DNA of 64,000 nt from Histoplasma ohiense (lineage: Eukaryota; Ascomycota; Eurotiomycetes; Onygenales; Ajellomycetaceae). The stretch is taken from positions 1,736,001 through 1,800,000 of the forward strand of contig JAEVHH010000001.1 of NCBI GenBank assembly GCA_017607445.1. Direction: 5' to 3'. This document shows, one piece after another, positions 1-11,540 of this stretch; the stretch's first letter is position 1, and each line of letters begins with the position of its first letter. The notes beneath the pieces were generated by a model, which was given only the letters and a program-made list of their open reading frames with translations, was not told where the DNA came from and did no database searches. Position numbers and translations under genes: made by a program.

Positions 1-1369
1 GGGTGTGGTGGAGTGAAAGGGTTTCCGCATCTGGAGATATCGGCTGGTATGTTTATGCGGGACTCGCGAGGGACGCCGTGTCTCAGCTGTGCGGAGGAGA
101 GTTGCGAGACATTGTTGTAATGTAACCATTCCAGGTTGTGATGGGAATGAGGGGACATTGTGAAGAAGAGTTGGGATTTGTAATCGAGGCCGATGGCAAA
201 TTCGTAACGGCGACCTGGGACTAGCTGCATGAATAGCCGTGATATGTCTACGCGTTTGAGGATTCCGAATAATTCGCCTACGAAGATGTACCAGTTTGGT
301 CGCGTGAGGCGTCTGTATATCTCTCGGGCGTACTCCTGTTCGCCGAATATTTGAGCTAGGACACGCTGTTCGTCGGCTGGGATGGGGATTTTGGAATTAA
401 GGTCCGCTACATGTTCATATAGACGTTTCACATCGCCCACTAACCCGACAAATGAACCAGAATTTAGCCATCTGGGCCGGTTTTGTGCCACGTCTTTGCC
501 AGTATCGGTCAGGGGACCGTAGATGTCTGGTGGTAGGTTGGAGTAAGGCACTGCAACACAGGAAGCATCGTGCGGAAGATCCGGCCGACAGACTTTATCA
601 GCTGCAAAAATAATGCGCTGTGAGAATTTCTGTGTTGACTTCAGCGTGCCAGGATCCACATTTTTCGTGGCCTTCTCCGGAAGAGAGCCATATCTCCACT
701 TTATTTTCCTGTTATGCCCTTTCAGCATGTCGTGGAATCGTTGGAGAAGTATTTCAGGCGGCAGTTGGAACCAGGTATCTTTGCCGTCGACAACCAGGAT
801 AACATCGTCATCTTTCAAATTCGTGTTCTTTGTGAGATACCTGTGCATAGCTAGTAGTGGATCCGCTCTCCCTGGCTCTTGCTTCCCTTCTTCAGGGATA
901 AGCTCGTCTAGGAAAAGTACTGTTGGCGGCGGATAGTTTAGAATCATGGCGGTGGCTATTGTCCTGCAAATATCAGACTCATTGCTCGGTCGGCGGATGA
1001 TGAGATGGAAGGAATGGTTTGGTTTTGTGAGGCCACTAGCGAATGTGCCATCTTCGTTCAATTTGGGAGGGGAGGAGTTAATGGCGGGCGATATCTCATC
1101 CTCCGCAAGCGAGGTAACCGGCTGGGTAGGATATAGCTCAGGGATATCGGCATCCAGTGTCTGTGGGGTTATCAGCAGCTTGTGTCTGTTTAGCAGTTCT
1201 GCAAACTGCAACGTACCTGATACAGACTGGTTCTGGACATCAAAAAAAGAACCACCATGATACCTGCCATGGTCCAGAGCGTCTTTGTCCTCCTTGGCCT
1301 CCGCAGAGGCCTGGACAGCGTTGAGAGATATACGCCAGCGCCATCCCTCACACCCTTATAATCCAGCAT
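1..1369 (-). CDS. Putative type II membrane glycosyltransferase, PLOD/LH3-like GT domain (3' end outside window)
   Basis: Two exons are read: 1217..1369 and <1..1160, with a 56-nt intron (donor GTACGT, branch-like CTGATAAC, acceptor CCACAG) that keeps the frame. The ATG at 1369 is the first true ATG; the longer frame upstream opens only with GTG. The first 51 residues hold a basic stretch (SRPLRRPRRTK) and one hydrophobic segment (MAGIMVVLFLM), as expected of a Golgi or ER type II anchor. Exon 2 then encodes a soluble domain with LFLDEL, a DDDVILVVDGKDTWF block that could hold the metal- and nucleotide-sugar-binding acidic residues, and WLNSGSFVGLVGDVKRL. The last resembles the 'LNSGGFIG' region of the lysyl-hydroxylase/PLOD glycosyltransferase fold. 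At least 437 residues lie in the window. The donor, acceptor and product are unknown. I am fairly sure it is a gene and moderately sure of the fold. Confidence 0.68.
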
Positions 1370-1866
1370 GCGCAAACTGTTTGCTCCTAGCTGGAGGTAA
1401 GATAGACTGTGTAGGTAAACAGCAGCAGCGTCGAATATGACTATCCGATCCCCCCACGAGCGAAGAGGCAAGAATGCCACATCTAATTGGCTATGGTGAT
1501 AGTTTGTCGGAGGTGGAACAGTACACGGAGCAGCTAGCTAGCTATGGTTGTTTACCATGGCAAATGATGACGTAAGAGGATTAACTTTTTTGGTGTAACT
1601 AGTTAACTAGAACAGCTTCCCAGAGAATACGGAGTACTCTGTAAACAATTCAATTTACTTATCTGTGGGCTTAGGTAGATATATTCATGTAGCATTCGAT
1701 AGAGCAATGTCTAAGACTTGAACAAAAAAATCACTCGCCGTTTGAGTACCCATATTCAATTACCCCTTGAATTCATAGCTCTATGTTGACGAGAGTATGG
1801 ACCTATCTAAAAATGAAGTGCGAAAGCAAATTATACAGTATTTACAGAAGCCTCTCATTTTCACTT
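1370..1866. other. Intergenic spacer, no gene seen
   Basis: This spacer lies upstream of the glycosyltransferase and downstream of the Cog-like gene, both read leftwards, so it should hold the promoter of the former and the 3' region of the latter. It contains AT-rich runs and the palindromic words agctagctagct and actagttaactag. No open frame with coding character was found on either strand. Confidence 0.6.
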
Positions 1867-3203
1867 CAATCGAGATATATCTCGTCCCGCAATCGCTGTA
1901 GATTTCGCAACAACCCACCACCACTACCAGCAGCAGCAGATCTAGCAGCAGTAGTATTACCAGCCCCATTCGTACTACTCCTGCCTTCCTGCGCCCCACC
2001 TACCTTCCCATCCCACCCAGAATTGCTATTCCCGGGCAACCGGCCCTTCATCTCCCGCTCCCTTTCACTCTGCACAACTTTCCTCCGCTCCTCAACCATC
2101 TTCGCCAATCCATCCACAAACTTCATCCGCGCCTTCTCCTCCGCCGTCCCCTTCCACACGCCCGCCAGCTCCCGCAACGCCTCAACCCGCCGACTAGCTG
2201 CTTCCACCCCATCTGTATCAATATCTTGATCCGTGGTCGTACCCGTGGCGTTATCCTTATTAAGCAGCTCCATGATTTCCTCCCGCAGCTTCCTTGCGAC
2301 CTCCTTCCCTTTCTCCTCGCGACTATGCTGGTCCCCCGCGCCGGGTTCCGGCGCCGAGACGGAGATAAAGGAGGAGGCGATGGATATTTCGGAAGGGGCG
2401 AGGGGCCATTCCATGGCCTCGCCGAATGTGTGGATTACCTGTTCGAGCCGGGCGCGGACGTTGGTTAGGGTGCGGAGTTGGGTGAGGTAGACGGGCTCGT
2501 CTACGGCGGGTTGTGGTTGTGGTTGTGGTGGCTGTGGTTGCTGTGGTTGCTGTGGTTGCTGTGGTTGCTGTGGTTCATGCGTTTGTGGTTGTTTCTGGTC
2601 ATCCTCTGTTCGTGTTTGAGATTGCGATTGCGATTTGGTAGCATTATCGGCTAGGTCGCCAGGTTTTGCTTGTGTTTCTGTCCCCGCCTCAGCGCCTGTG
2701 TCCGTCTCCGCAGGCGCATGTATATCCAATATCTTCCCACCGGGCACAAACCGTCCAATATCATCTACCAATCCTTCTCCTAACGCATCCGACAACCCCG
2801 CCACCTCTCCCCGCAACACTTCCACCTCATATGCCAGCCGGCCCCCGCCACGCAGTATTTCATCCGTCAGCTGCGTGAGGGTATTCGACAGCCGCACATT
2901 TTGCGCACTGAGTTGTGAGACGAGGGATTGAGTTTGTGCTGAAAGCGCCGCAAGGGAGACAGTGGAGGAGGTGGTGGTAGTGGAGGCGTCTGCAGCTTTT
3001 GGTTTTGCTGTTGGCATTATCGCTGCTGTTGTTTGGGACGAAGAGAGGGAGAAGGAGAAGGGCGGAAGGATGTTGTTTAGGTACTCTACTGGGTCGAAGG
3101 CGGGATCTGCGAAAACGGAGAGGGTGGGGTCAAGGTGGGAGGATGAAGATTGCTGTGTCATCTTGGGGTCTTCTGGGGGTCCGTGTAGAGTGGCGGGGTC
3201 CAT
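1866..3203 (-). CDS. Probable conserved oligomeric Golgi complex subunit (Cog7-like)
   Basis: This is a single uninterrupted frame of 445 aa. I start it at the ATG at 3203 (MDPATLHG); the frame continues upstream to 3311 but only from a GTG. The N-terminus carries ADPAFDPVEYLNNILPP, followed by a heptad-like helical stretch (LSAQTQSLVSQLSAQNVRL, then LTQLTDEILRGGGRLAYEVE). A low-complexity Gln/Pro tract sits mid-protein and is encoded by five copies of a TGTGGTTGC unit near 2533-2575 on the plus strand. The C-terminal third is again helical (REEIMELL, RVEALRELAGVWKG, KMVEERRKVV). This layout resembles the fungal Golgi-tether subunit annotated as Cog7, which helps retrograde intra-Golgi vesicle docking. 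The assignment rests on remembered family resemblance, not on a diagnostic motif. Another coiled-coil COG subunit is possible. Confidence 0.5.
   Translation of the reverse strand: MDPATLHGPPEDPKMTQQSSSSHLDPTLSVFADPAFDPVEYLNNILPPFSFSLSSSQTTAAIMPTAKPKAADASTTTTSSTVSLAALSAQTQSLVSQLSAQNVRLSNTLTQLTDEILRGGGRLAYEVEVLRGEVAGLSDALGEGLVDDIGRFVPGGKILDIHAPAETDTGAEAGTETQAKPGDLADNATKSQSQSQTRTEDDQKQPQTHEPQQPQQPQQPQQPQPPQPQPQPAVDEPVYLTQLRTLTNVRARLEQVIHTFGEAMEWPLAPSEISIASSFISVSAPEPGAGDQHSREEKGKEVARKLREEIMELLNKDNATGTTTDQDIDTDGVEAASRRVEALRELAGVWKGTAEEKARMKFVDGLAKMVEERRKVVQSEREREMKGRLPGNSNSGWDGKVGGAQEGRSSTNGAGNTTAARSAAAGSGGGLLRNLQRLRDEIYLD
2533..2575. repeat. (TGTGGTTGC)n coding minisatellite
   Basis: Roughly five tandem 9-nt units lie inside the Cog-like frame. 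They encode a Gln-Gln-Pro repeat on the minus strand. The unit length is a multiple of three, so copy-number change would not break the frame. Confidence 0.85.
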
Positions 3204-5249
3204 GGCTTGTGGAATCGGAGTATGAAATGAATGGGATAAATATGTGACGAGCGTTATTCCGGTCTTGGTTTGTTGCTTTCTTTTTGGGGTGCGTGGTCGG
3301 GACGGCTCCACGCCGTTTCAAGCGGTGATTGTTTCTGGGTATTCCGGGGCATTTGTATTAAAAGAAATGTCTATCAATTTGAGCATTGGTTCCCTGGAAA
3401 CCTCTGCGGTAGGATGTAGTGTTTTTGTCCGTACCTTGTATGTGTAGACCGTAGCACAGATTGGCGGAAGTTGCTGCTGGCGTAGAGCTTAACTGGTTAA
3501 GTGGTGATCACGACGGATTATGTAACCAACCCAGGTCAACCCCTAGTTAGTTTAACTAACTATTTCCTTGGTAACTATTTTGTAAAGGTTTTCTTCTTTT
3601 AACCTTTTGGTAACCATTCTTGACAGTTTACTGGCTTAAGTTAATCCTTATATTATTCTCGCCTTTTGAGCTGCTCAGTGCATAACCAGTGCGGTCAACC
3701 CTCAAACAGGGTTATTTTTAAGCTGCATAGAACGTTCAGATGCTATTGATGATTGTGCCAGAGCAGCGCGGCACCACGATGGTCAGAGCGGACGTCCTTG
3801 AGCTTGAAACAATTTTCTCCCGGAGGTCGAAATGAGTGCAAAGGCGTCGATATCCATACTGTGTATAAGAATCTTAAAGCTATCACACGTGGAATATACA
3901 CAGCGCCAAAACCTAAGCATTTGCCCAGGTTAGTATTCCGAGCGAATCGCGTTATAAGTTTTCCCCCCGTTGAACCAGCGAATCCAGGTAGGGCCAAAGG
4001 CGAAATTTGGCCCTGCGGGATCGGTGGTAAGTTTACCGGTGTGACAGATGGTTTTTGGAGTTATCAGGCTTGGAGCTCGATCCTCCGTATTCGATGCGCC
4101 AATAAGGTACACTGGACTGGACAGGATCTGGAAATGCTTCATGAGAATGATCACTTAAAAAGGGAGTTTTTGATGATTTATTAGTTGTTTAGTTGGACAA
4201 ACTAAGCAAAGGGTTACATGCAGGAGAAGAAAGCCTTTCAAAAATCCTTTCTTCCGCGCCAGCTGTAGTTGAGTTGTAGCTACAAAACGGATCATGCATA
4301 TTGAATGGATTGACAGCTAGCTATCCTTGACATCATTTCTGATAATTCTTGGGAATTTCAATCTAGCTATTTCATTCATACATCACTCACAGCTTGCTAA
4401 TCTGACATTCTTCTGTCTGTGTGTCTTTCCTGCATGCAGTTCAGTGAACTAATCAATGGTCACAGCCAATTGATTTCTAGTTCATCAAATACATCACAAT
4501 CCACTGTTGCCTGAGTTGAGCTCTTCTGTTGTATCCACAAGACTCAGTTGCACCGCAACGCGCACTCCTTGCAACAAGACACATTATGATTGTTATTGTT
4601 TTTAGTGTTATTATTATTTTCTCTCCCCATGTGTAAACAAGGCTTAGAGAAATAACTTTTGTTGATGGGACAAGGCATTCTCTGCTTTCTCCTACCATAT
4701 TGTGGCGCAGGATGAGTTGCTAAACCAATTCTATCCAGCTCTTCATTATCTGCTCTCTGCAATCAATACATGTGCCTTACCTTTGCTTTAGCTTTTCTGC
4801 CCATCTATGGTTTTGATATTGGTCTTTTGTCGCAGAATACACTCTCTGGACTGAAGAGGACATAGCTGTACGCCATTCACTCATCTTGTTTGCCCCTCTC
4901 AACAATCATACTCTTAGTTCTATAACCTTTTATTTGCCCTCTTTGAGCTGCTGATCAAAATAACACTGAATTTGCTTTGCCTTCAGATATATCTCAAAGA
5001 CAATTCAGAATTGAGCTCTTGAGGTTACCTGGCAAGCAAGGCCTCCTGGATTGTTTGCAGAGTATCCCAATTTCTTCAGTTCTTTTTCTCTTTAGATACA
5101 TTTCAACTCTTCTAGTCACTCTTTTTTTTTCATTTTATGTATCTGATCACATTGTCCTGCACACTTCATTTTATTCTCTCTGAGTGCTTGCACTCCCCAC
5201 TCTCCAAAGTCCTGTTTTGCACTGTGACAGAGGGATCTTGAGAACAAAC
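3204..5249. other. Divergent intergenic region of the Cog-like and PARP-E2 genes
   Basis: About 2 kb separates the two start codons. Short frames exist on both strands around 3740-4190, but they open with TTG/CTG or lack coding character, so none is called. The segment 3480-3700 contains several short inverted words (taactagttaac-like). From about 4400 to 5250 the strand is pyrimidine-rich and probably holds promoter and 5' leader for the PARP-E2 gene. An upstream in-frame start at 5184 cannot be excluded for that gene. Confidence 0.55.
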
Positions 5250-8200
5250 ATGCCGAGGCTAGACTTTGTATGTGATTTGCAAGAGGCTTCAAGCCAAGGG
5301 AAAACCTCGCACATGGTGAGTGTGAAGGCTGGTGACGATGATGGTGTTATTTCCTGCACATTTTCCCCAGATACCCCATCTGGGAAGCCAGTGGAAATTC
5401 AGATCCTTGTTTCCGGTATGTATGGATCTATCCCTGTTAATAAGGAAAACAAAACCTTGCTAATTCATGTTAGACCTATCTTTATACCCAAAGGAGCACG
5501 ATTACTTTGTGTATACAACAACTGAAGATGTTCCCCAGGCGGTTACTGACGCGCTGGAGGAAGCCCAATCTTATCTTCGCGGCCTGTGCATCTCTGACAT
5601 GCTCTTACAAATTACCAGCACCCTGGAGAAAGCTTTGTCTGCTGATTCAGGCAGTGATGTTGATATGCCAGATGTAGCTGAAGACTCCGATGATGAATAT
5701 GGATGGTCCCCACACTCTCCTAAAAACACGGTGGAGCAAGCTGAAAAACCGGATTCTGGCAAGTCGACCAGAAATTTTGACAATATCGTCCTTGCCAAAA
5801 TGGCAGCGGATCTTCGCGCGGCCAAAATGGCTGGCTTCAGAGTGGGATATTTGGGAGATCCAGAGAATATAATTATCTGCATTTCGTGCCGGATCTCAAA
5901 GCTTGCAATATCCGAGGAAGCTATGCAAGCTTGGCATGTGAATGGAAACCAATATCTTGTCTGCCTTATCCGCTATGTAGACAGATATCGGTCTCTCGAA
6001 GAAATTATGCAAGAAGACTCTGCGTTTGGGAAGGCTTATATGGAGTTCCAGGCCGACCTGTGCGATTCGTACAAGCCTACCCTCCAGAGTGCGCTTATGG
6101 CATTCAACCGTTCCTCCTCCAAGACGCCACCTACGAACAAGGGGACAGAGAGTCTTTCGCAGGCTGACGAACCGAATACTCGGAGGGTGACTCGGTCGTT
6201 CATCAGCAAACCACTCAATGCTCTTTTGAACGAACGTTTTATTAAGATCCTACGGTACAGACACACCTTCGGCTTCCCTTGGTCTGGAGCAGAAATTTTC
6301 TTCAATGATATACAGGGAAAGTCTCTCGGACATGCAGACCCGTCAGATCCTAAATATACTAGAGAAGAGAAGCTAGCTGCTTCATCGACCGCCCTACCGG
6401 ATTTAGTAACCTCTGACCATCTGGTAGAGAAACTTGGCGATGACGCCTCTTTCCCACTGATTACAATGCAGTTTGTACTCCGTCATTTCGTCCGGTGCAC
6501 TGAGTTTTGTCTTGTCTGTCACTGCAAAACAGAGAACGCGTTCGAGGCTCTGAAGCCATACGTATGTTCCAAAAGCCTTTGTTTATATCAGTTCATGGCT
6601 CTTGGATTCGGGCCCAGTTTGGAATGGGAAATCATATCACAGCCCGATGTTGTGGATCTCCTTGTTAACTTCACCTATGCCAGTGCTAAACTGGGCCGGT
6701 TGGATGACTTCCCCACTGGACTTGGGCTTTTGGTTCCCGCTGTTGAATGCTATTCTCGTGATGTATCACTCGTGGGCTCCGGACTGAGCTCCAAAACCAG
6801 CTTATCAAGTGGAAGTGTGCACCAAGTCAAATTTGACCAATCAAAGTTGGAACTTCTTTTCCCAAGTGGCCAAGGGAACTGCCCTGTTCGTGCTGGGGAT
6901 TGGCTTGTAATGTGCAGCCGTTTGTGCAATGGACAGTTCCACTGTCGGGTGCAGGACATCTCCTTCTTCCCCACGGTTAAACTGTCTAGCCTCATCACTC
7001 GCCGCACCTCAGCGTCAGCCGGCTCTAAACCGGGCTCTAATGACAACCAGCCCAGCATCCCATTGGGATACCATGATGTCACATTTTGTATCTATAACCT
7101 TAACTTCGATGACATCGAGACCCCTGAGAAGCAGTCTACCATTACAATGCTCCTTGATACATTGCCCAGTGTCGATGCGATGAGGGAGTTCCTGATGAAT
7201 ACCACCGATAAAGCAGAGCCTATGCTTACCGATTGGCGCGGCAGGATCTCCAAGTCAGCTTTGGATGTGCTGCGTTGGATTGTTGCTTCAAACCGTTCAT
7301 GCATCATCCAAGATGGTCACACGGCACACGGAGCATATAGCGATAGCGATCGTGTCTCTGGTATGGAAGGCTACATGCAGTTTAGGTTCGCGCAGGGGGC
7401 GCCTGACAAGGAACAGCGATTCATTCAGGCAGTCGATGCCGCAACCTCAAGACTAAACCTCAAGTACCCGACTATTTTTGCCTGGCATGGAAGTCATATT
7501 TCAAACTGGCACGGCATCTTACGCGAGGGTTTGCATTTCCGAGAAACACTTAACGGCCGTGCGTATGGGGATGGCGTATATATGAGCTCCTTTTTCAGAA
7601 CATCGTCCTCTTACATGAGAGGCTGTCAAGTAGCATGGCCACAGAGCCGGTTGAAAATCCAATCAGCAATATCCCTGAACGAAGTCGTCAATGCACCCAA
7701 CGAATTCGTGAGCAAGTCACCTCATCTTGTCGTAGCGCAGCTGGACTGGATACAAACGCGCTATCTGTTTGTTAGCTGTCAGTCTGTCGAAGTCTGCGCA
7801 AAAGATCCCATGAAAGAGCATATCTCGTCTGCCTGCCATCTGCAAGACCCTGGATATACTGCCCAAGGGCCAAATGGAAATCCGATTCGAATCCCCGTAA
7901 CGGCGATTAGCCAAAAGCGCCGTATTGGTGGGAGTACCCCTAAGGTCCAGCAAGCAAATGCTAGGGACATCAATGCTACTCCGCTAGCAATTAAGAGTTC
8001 CGCTGATACGCAACAGCAACCCACGAAGGAAGCACTTCAGATCTTCGGTGACGGCCCTTCCATTTTTCGACGTGTGTCAGCCGGAATATCAAAATTCGAT
8101 AAATTTTCCCCAAGTACTTCGGCAAAGACCTCAGATGCCAGGGAAGACCCATCCACCTCAGATGGCTATATCAGTGAAGACACTGATGACGAAGATATCC

Positions 8201-8991
8201 TCATACTACTTGAAAACCCCCAGAACCGGTCCCACAAACAGAACAACAGCAATAACAGTAAAGGCAACGACAAAGGTAAAGCTCCAGTCCGCGACACACC
8301 CACCACGGCCACAACTATCTACCCCTCCGCCCCGAAAACCGACTTCGTCCCCGGCACCCTTATCGCAGCTAAACTTCCGCTCCTCGACCAACCCAAAACA
8401 GCAACACCATGGAGCACTAAAGCCCTCCTACGCGACTTCAAAACCACCCTCCAAACTCAAGATACCCACCCCCTCCACGAACTGGGTTGGTATGTCGACC
8501 CGAGCATAACCAGCACAATCTACCAATGGATCGTCGAACTGCACTCCTTCGACCCTTCGCTCCCGCTCGCCACAGACCTCAAGCAAGCCGGTCTCAAATC
8601 CGTCGTGCTCGAACTCCGCTTCCCAAGCGAATACCCCATCTCCCCGCCCTTTGTGCGTGTCATCCGCCCACGCTTTCTCAGCTTCCTAGCCGGCGGCGGC
8701 GGCCATGTCACAGCCGGTGGCGCCCTGTGCATGGAACTTCTGACCAATTCGGGCTGGTCAGCGGCGTCGAGTATCGAGAGCGTGCTGTTACAGGTGCGCA
8801 TGGCGATTTCGAGCACGGAGCCACAACCAGCGCGTCTAGTTCGTGGGCAGAGTGTCAGTAAAGGGACTGTGAGGGATTATGGGGTTGGGGAGGCGGTGGA
8901 GGCGTATATCCGGGCGTGTCGGATGCATGGGTGGGAGGTGCCGAAGGATTTCGCGAGGATGGCGACAGGAGGCGGGGGAGGTGTGATGTAG
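5250..8991 (+). CDS. PARP (ADP-ribosyltransferase)-UBE2Q-like E2 fusion protein
   Basis: Two exons, 5250..5415 and 5474..8991, give about 1227 aa. The 58-nt intron (GTATGT...GTTAG) is phase 1 and joins ILVS to DLSLYPKEHDYF. The N-terminus may be an RWD-like fold. A Cys-rich block (RCTEFCLVCHCKT) lies near residue 395. A PARP catalytic region follows around residues 690-800, with WHGSHISNWHGIL (NAD-binding His) and YGDGVYMSSFF (Tyr). At the third triad position the sequence reads IQTRYLFV, with no obvious Glu, which suggests mono-ADP-ribosylation. After an acidic/Ser linker, residues about 1070-1215 form a UBC fold: SEYPISPPFVRV, then TAGGALCMELLTNSGWSA, with Cys near residue 1140 at the E2 active-site position. 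GGALCMELL...GWS resembles UBE2Q rather than classical HPN-type E2s. PARP-UBC fusions are known in filamentous fungi; the substrate is unknown. Confidence 0.88.
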
Positions 8992-9850
8992 AGGGATTGA
9001 AATTGGAGGAAGATTTTTTGCTTTTTTGCTTTTTGTTTTTGCTTCCACTTTTCCCCTTTATTCTTTCCGCATCGTTTTTCTTTGTTTTCGTTTCATAGCT
9101 TTTGGTTGGGCGTGGTTGGCGATGGAGGGTGTTTGGCTGATTGAACTCTCGGAAATTCCCCTTTGTTGCTTAGGTGTTTTTCGATTTTCTCCGACCTTTC
9201 CTTAAATAACTCAATGGCGCTTATTGCAGGATTTTGTGTTTTCTCTTTTTATTTCGTTTTCAGGAATGGATGGATGGATGGATGCAACGAGATGCAGCTC
9301 TGTAATTGCAGGTTTTTTTGTGAATAGTTAGCTAGCTCTCTTTAGATAAAGGATAAGGAACTGTTAGAGTATATGAAATATGATTCTTCTCCTCTCTCTC
9401 TGCATGATTCCTCATTACATTCTTGTTTTTCTCCTCCTTTTTAATCAAAGGTCATTTTATCAATAGTTGATGTACGGAGGAGTCTAGTACAATATCATTC
9501 ATTACCTTAACTACTCCGTACCTGTAACTACCCAAGCACTGATGATGTCATTCTGAAACCCAATCGGCGTCAGAATATTTTCTGGAGCTTCAACCACCAG
9601 CCTCAGAGATATGCGAGGACACATTTCACGTATCGCGGAGACATCTACGTATAATTACAAGTATTCTCGCCTGATTTCCTTTGCCATTCTTTTTCCTTAA
9701 GTTTCCCTAGCATCTTCGCGATCTAGGTGGTGTTGTATAACCCTAACCTCCTCATCGCCAATTCAGACCCAAAAAATCCCAATCTCACAACCACAAATCG
9801 GAGCCTCCAGCTCCTACAAAATCAACCCGCCTCTCTTCGCCTTGCCAACC
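8992..9850. other. Intergenic spacer, 3' region of PARP-E2 and promoter of the SDR
   Basis: It is T-rich immediately after the stop, with a short GGATGGATGGAT run near 9264. The last 150 bases before the SDR start are C/A-rich, as in a leader. Short frames here lack ATG starts or coding character. Confidence 0.6.
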
Positions 9851-11146
9851 ATGAACCCGCGCCCCTCCAAATCCCCCTCTCCGCCGCATATTCCCCACCC
9901 GAACCCACACTGGATCCATAGTCTCACTCTCGACCTCATCCTCCGCGTCCTGCACAGATCGATCTTCCACCCTTTCATAGCCTGGCTCATCCCTCTCTGC
10001 CTCCGTGCCCAAGCAACTCCGTACTCTCACACCTCCTTCAGAGTGACAACGGCTTATGCCACACTCCTGTCGCTGCTGCTGCTGCTGAATGAGGTGAGTA
10101 AGCGTCTCACATATGGGCCGCCGAGGGAGGTGTCGTTGGAGGATGAGGTTGTGGTTGTGACGGGGGGTGCGAGTGGGTTGGGCCTGTTGGTTGCGGAGAT
10201 CTACGGGATGAGGGGGGTGGGTGTGGCGGTGTTGGATGTGCGGGATATTGGGACGGAGGATCAAGGAGATGGGAGCGAGAAGGCAGTGGAAGAGTGGGAG
10301 GAGATTCATAGCGTTAGGTATTTTAGGTGTGATGTGGGTAATTTGGTGGAGGTGGAGAGGGTTCGGGAAAGGATTGAGAAGGAGGTACGTTTTCATTATT
10401 ACCAAAACCGCCTGGGAATTCTTGTTCAATTGTTGCTTTGTGTTGAATAGCTCACAGCCAATGCATTCGTTTCATTTATATATATCTGTATTTTGATGCA
10501 TGCTAATTTTATCTACCAGCTTGGAACGCCGACGATTCTCATAAACTGCATCGCTGCCCCCATCAACGGCGCGCCGATAACATCCCTCTCCCCCGCCGCC
10601 ATCTCCTCCACCATTCACGCAAATCTATTCTCCTACTTCAACACCCTTCAGCAATTCCTCCCCGGAATACTGTCTTCTCCAACCGGCGGTACAATCGTCA
10701 CTCTGAGTTCCGTCTGTAGCAGCCTTACCCCAGCTGGCCTCTCGGATTACACAGCCACGAAGGCAGCCATCGGTGCCGTGCACAAGACCGTGGAGGCTGA
10801 GCTGCGCGTCACAGGCGACTACGAGCGTGTGAAAATGCTCCTAGTTGAGACGGGCCAGATGGCCACGCCTCTCTTTGAGGATGTGAAGACTCCCAATAAT
10901 TTCTTCGCCCCTGTCCTGGAACCTGTGCAGGTTGCGCGGGAGATTGTCGCGACGGTGGATAGTGGGAACGGTGGGGTTATTAGGTTGCCAGCTTATGCGA
11001 CGCTGGTAAGTTGGTATGCGGTGCTCCCTGTGGCTATTCAGCGGCTGGCGAGGTATTTGAGTGGAATTGATAAAGCGGTGGGCGAAAAGGCCATAACATC
11101 ATCTATGTCGGTCCTATCGAAGAAGGAGAAGGAGACAAAAGGATAA
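9851..11146 (+). CDS. Membrane-anchored short-chain dehydrogenase/reductase (SDR16C/RDH10-like)
   Basis: Exons 9851..10384 and 10520..11146 give 386 aa. The 135-nt intron (GTACGT...CCAG) is phase 0. The frame opens from a TTG nine bases earlier, but the first ATG is at 9851. The N-terminus is Pro-rich, then hydrophobic (a long Leu run near residues 65-78, LLSLLLLLNE), which suggests membrane association. The Rossmann fold follows: VVVTGGASGLGLLVAEIYG (glycine-rich cofactor loop, about residue 104), RYFRCDVGN (adenine-ring Asp), LINCIAAPING in place of the usual NNAG, TLSSVCSS (catalytic Ser) and DYTATKAAIGAVHKT (YxxxK, about residue 254). The order and the lipid-facing N-terminus match the retinol-dehydrogenase-like SDRs of ER or lipid droplets. 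The substrate cannot be read from sequence, and the altered NNAG motif is the one unusual point. Confidence 0.87.
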
Positions 11147-11540
11147 AAAGAGGTCGTTTTGGAAAAGTGTGGATAGTGAGGTAGAATCAGATGGGGCTCA
11201 GTATGAGTGTGCTGCATTGCCCCTGGCGAAAGAGTTATATCTATATATGTGTGTAGAGTTTGCGGGATAAACATTGATATCAATGTCAATTTGCTCCTGG
11301 TGAGCAAATTTTGGTCTTCGAATCATGAACATTATATCCCCCTTTCCCCCGCCGTCTTTCTTTGCGGAGTTCTACGCGACAACACTGCGCTAATGGCCAT
11401 CCCTCCTCCAATGAAGGTATCACCGTATTATAGATAGTCATCGTATCGTCATATAAGACCTGGCTATTGGTACGTCGAGACACGAAATAACCAACCACCA
11501 ACTGCCGCTTTCCGTGCTCTCCCGCAGGAATTGATGCGAT
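11147..11540. other. Convergent 3' intergenic region (SDR / SOF1)
   Basis: The stop codons of the convergent SDR and SOF1 genes face each other across about 390 bases. No gene-like frame is seen, and the sequence presumably supplies both polyadenylation regions. Confidence 0.65.

Noticed and set aside
1215..1263. Alternative 46-nt intron (GTATCA...TATCAG) in the glycosyltransferase gene
   Set aside because: It also keeps frame but deletes the hydrophobic anchor segment. The 56-nt intron 1161-1216 has a better donor, branch site and acceptor and keeps the anchor.
3743..4184. Open frames on both strands upstream of PARP-E2
   Set aside because: They open with near-cognate codons, have no recognisable motif and overlap each other.
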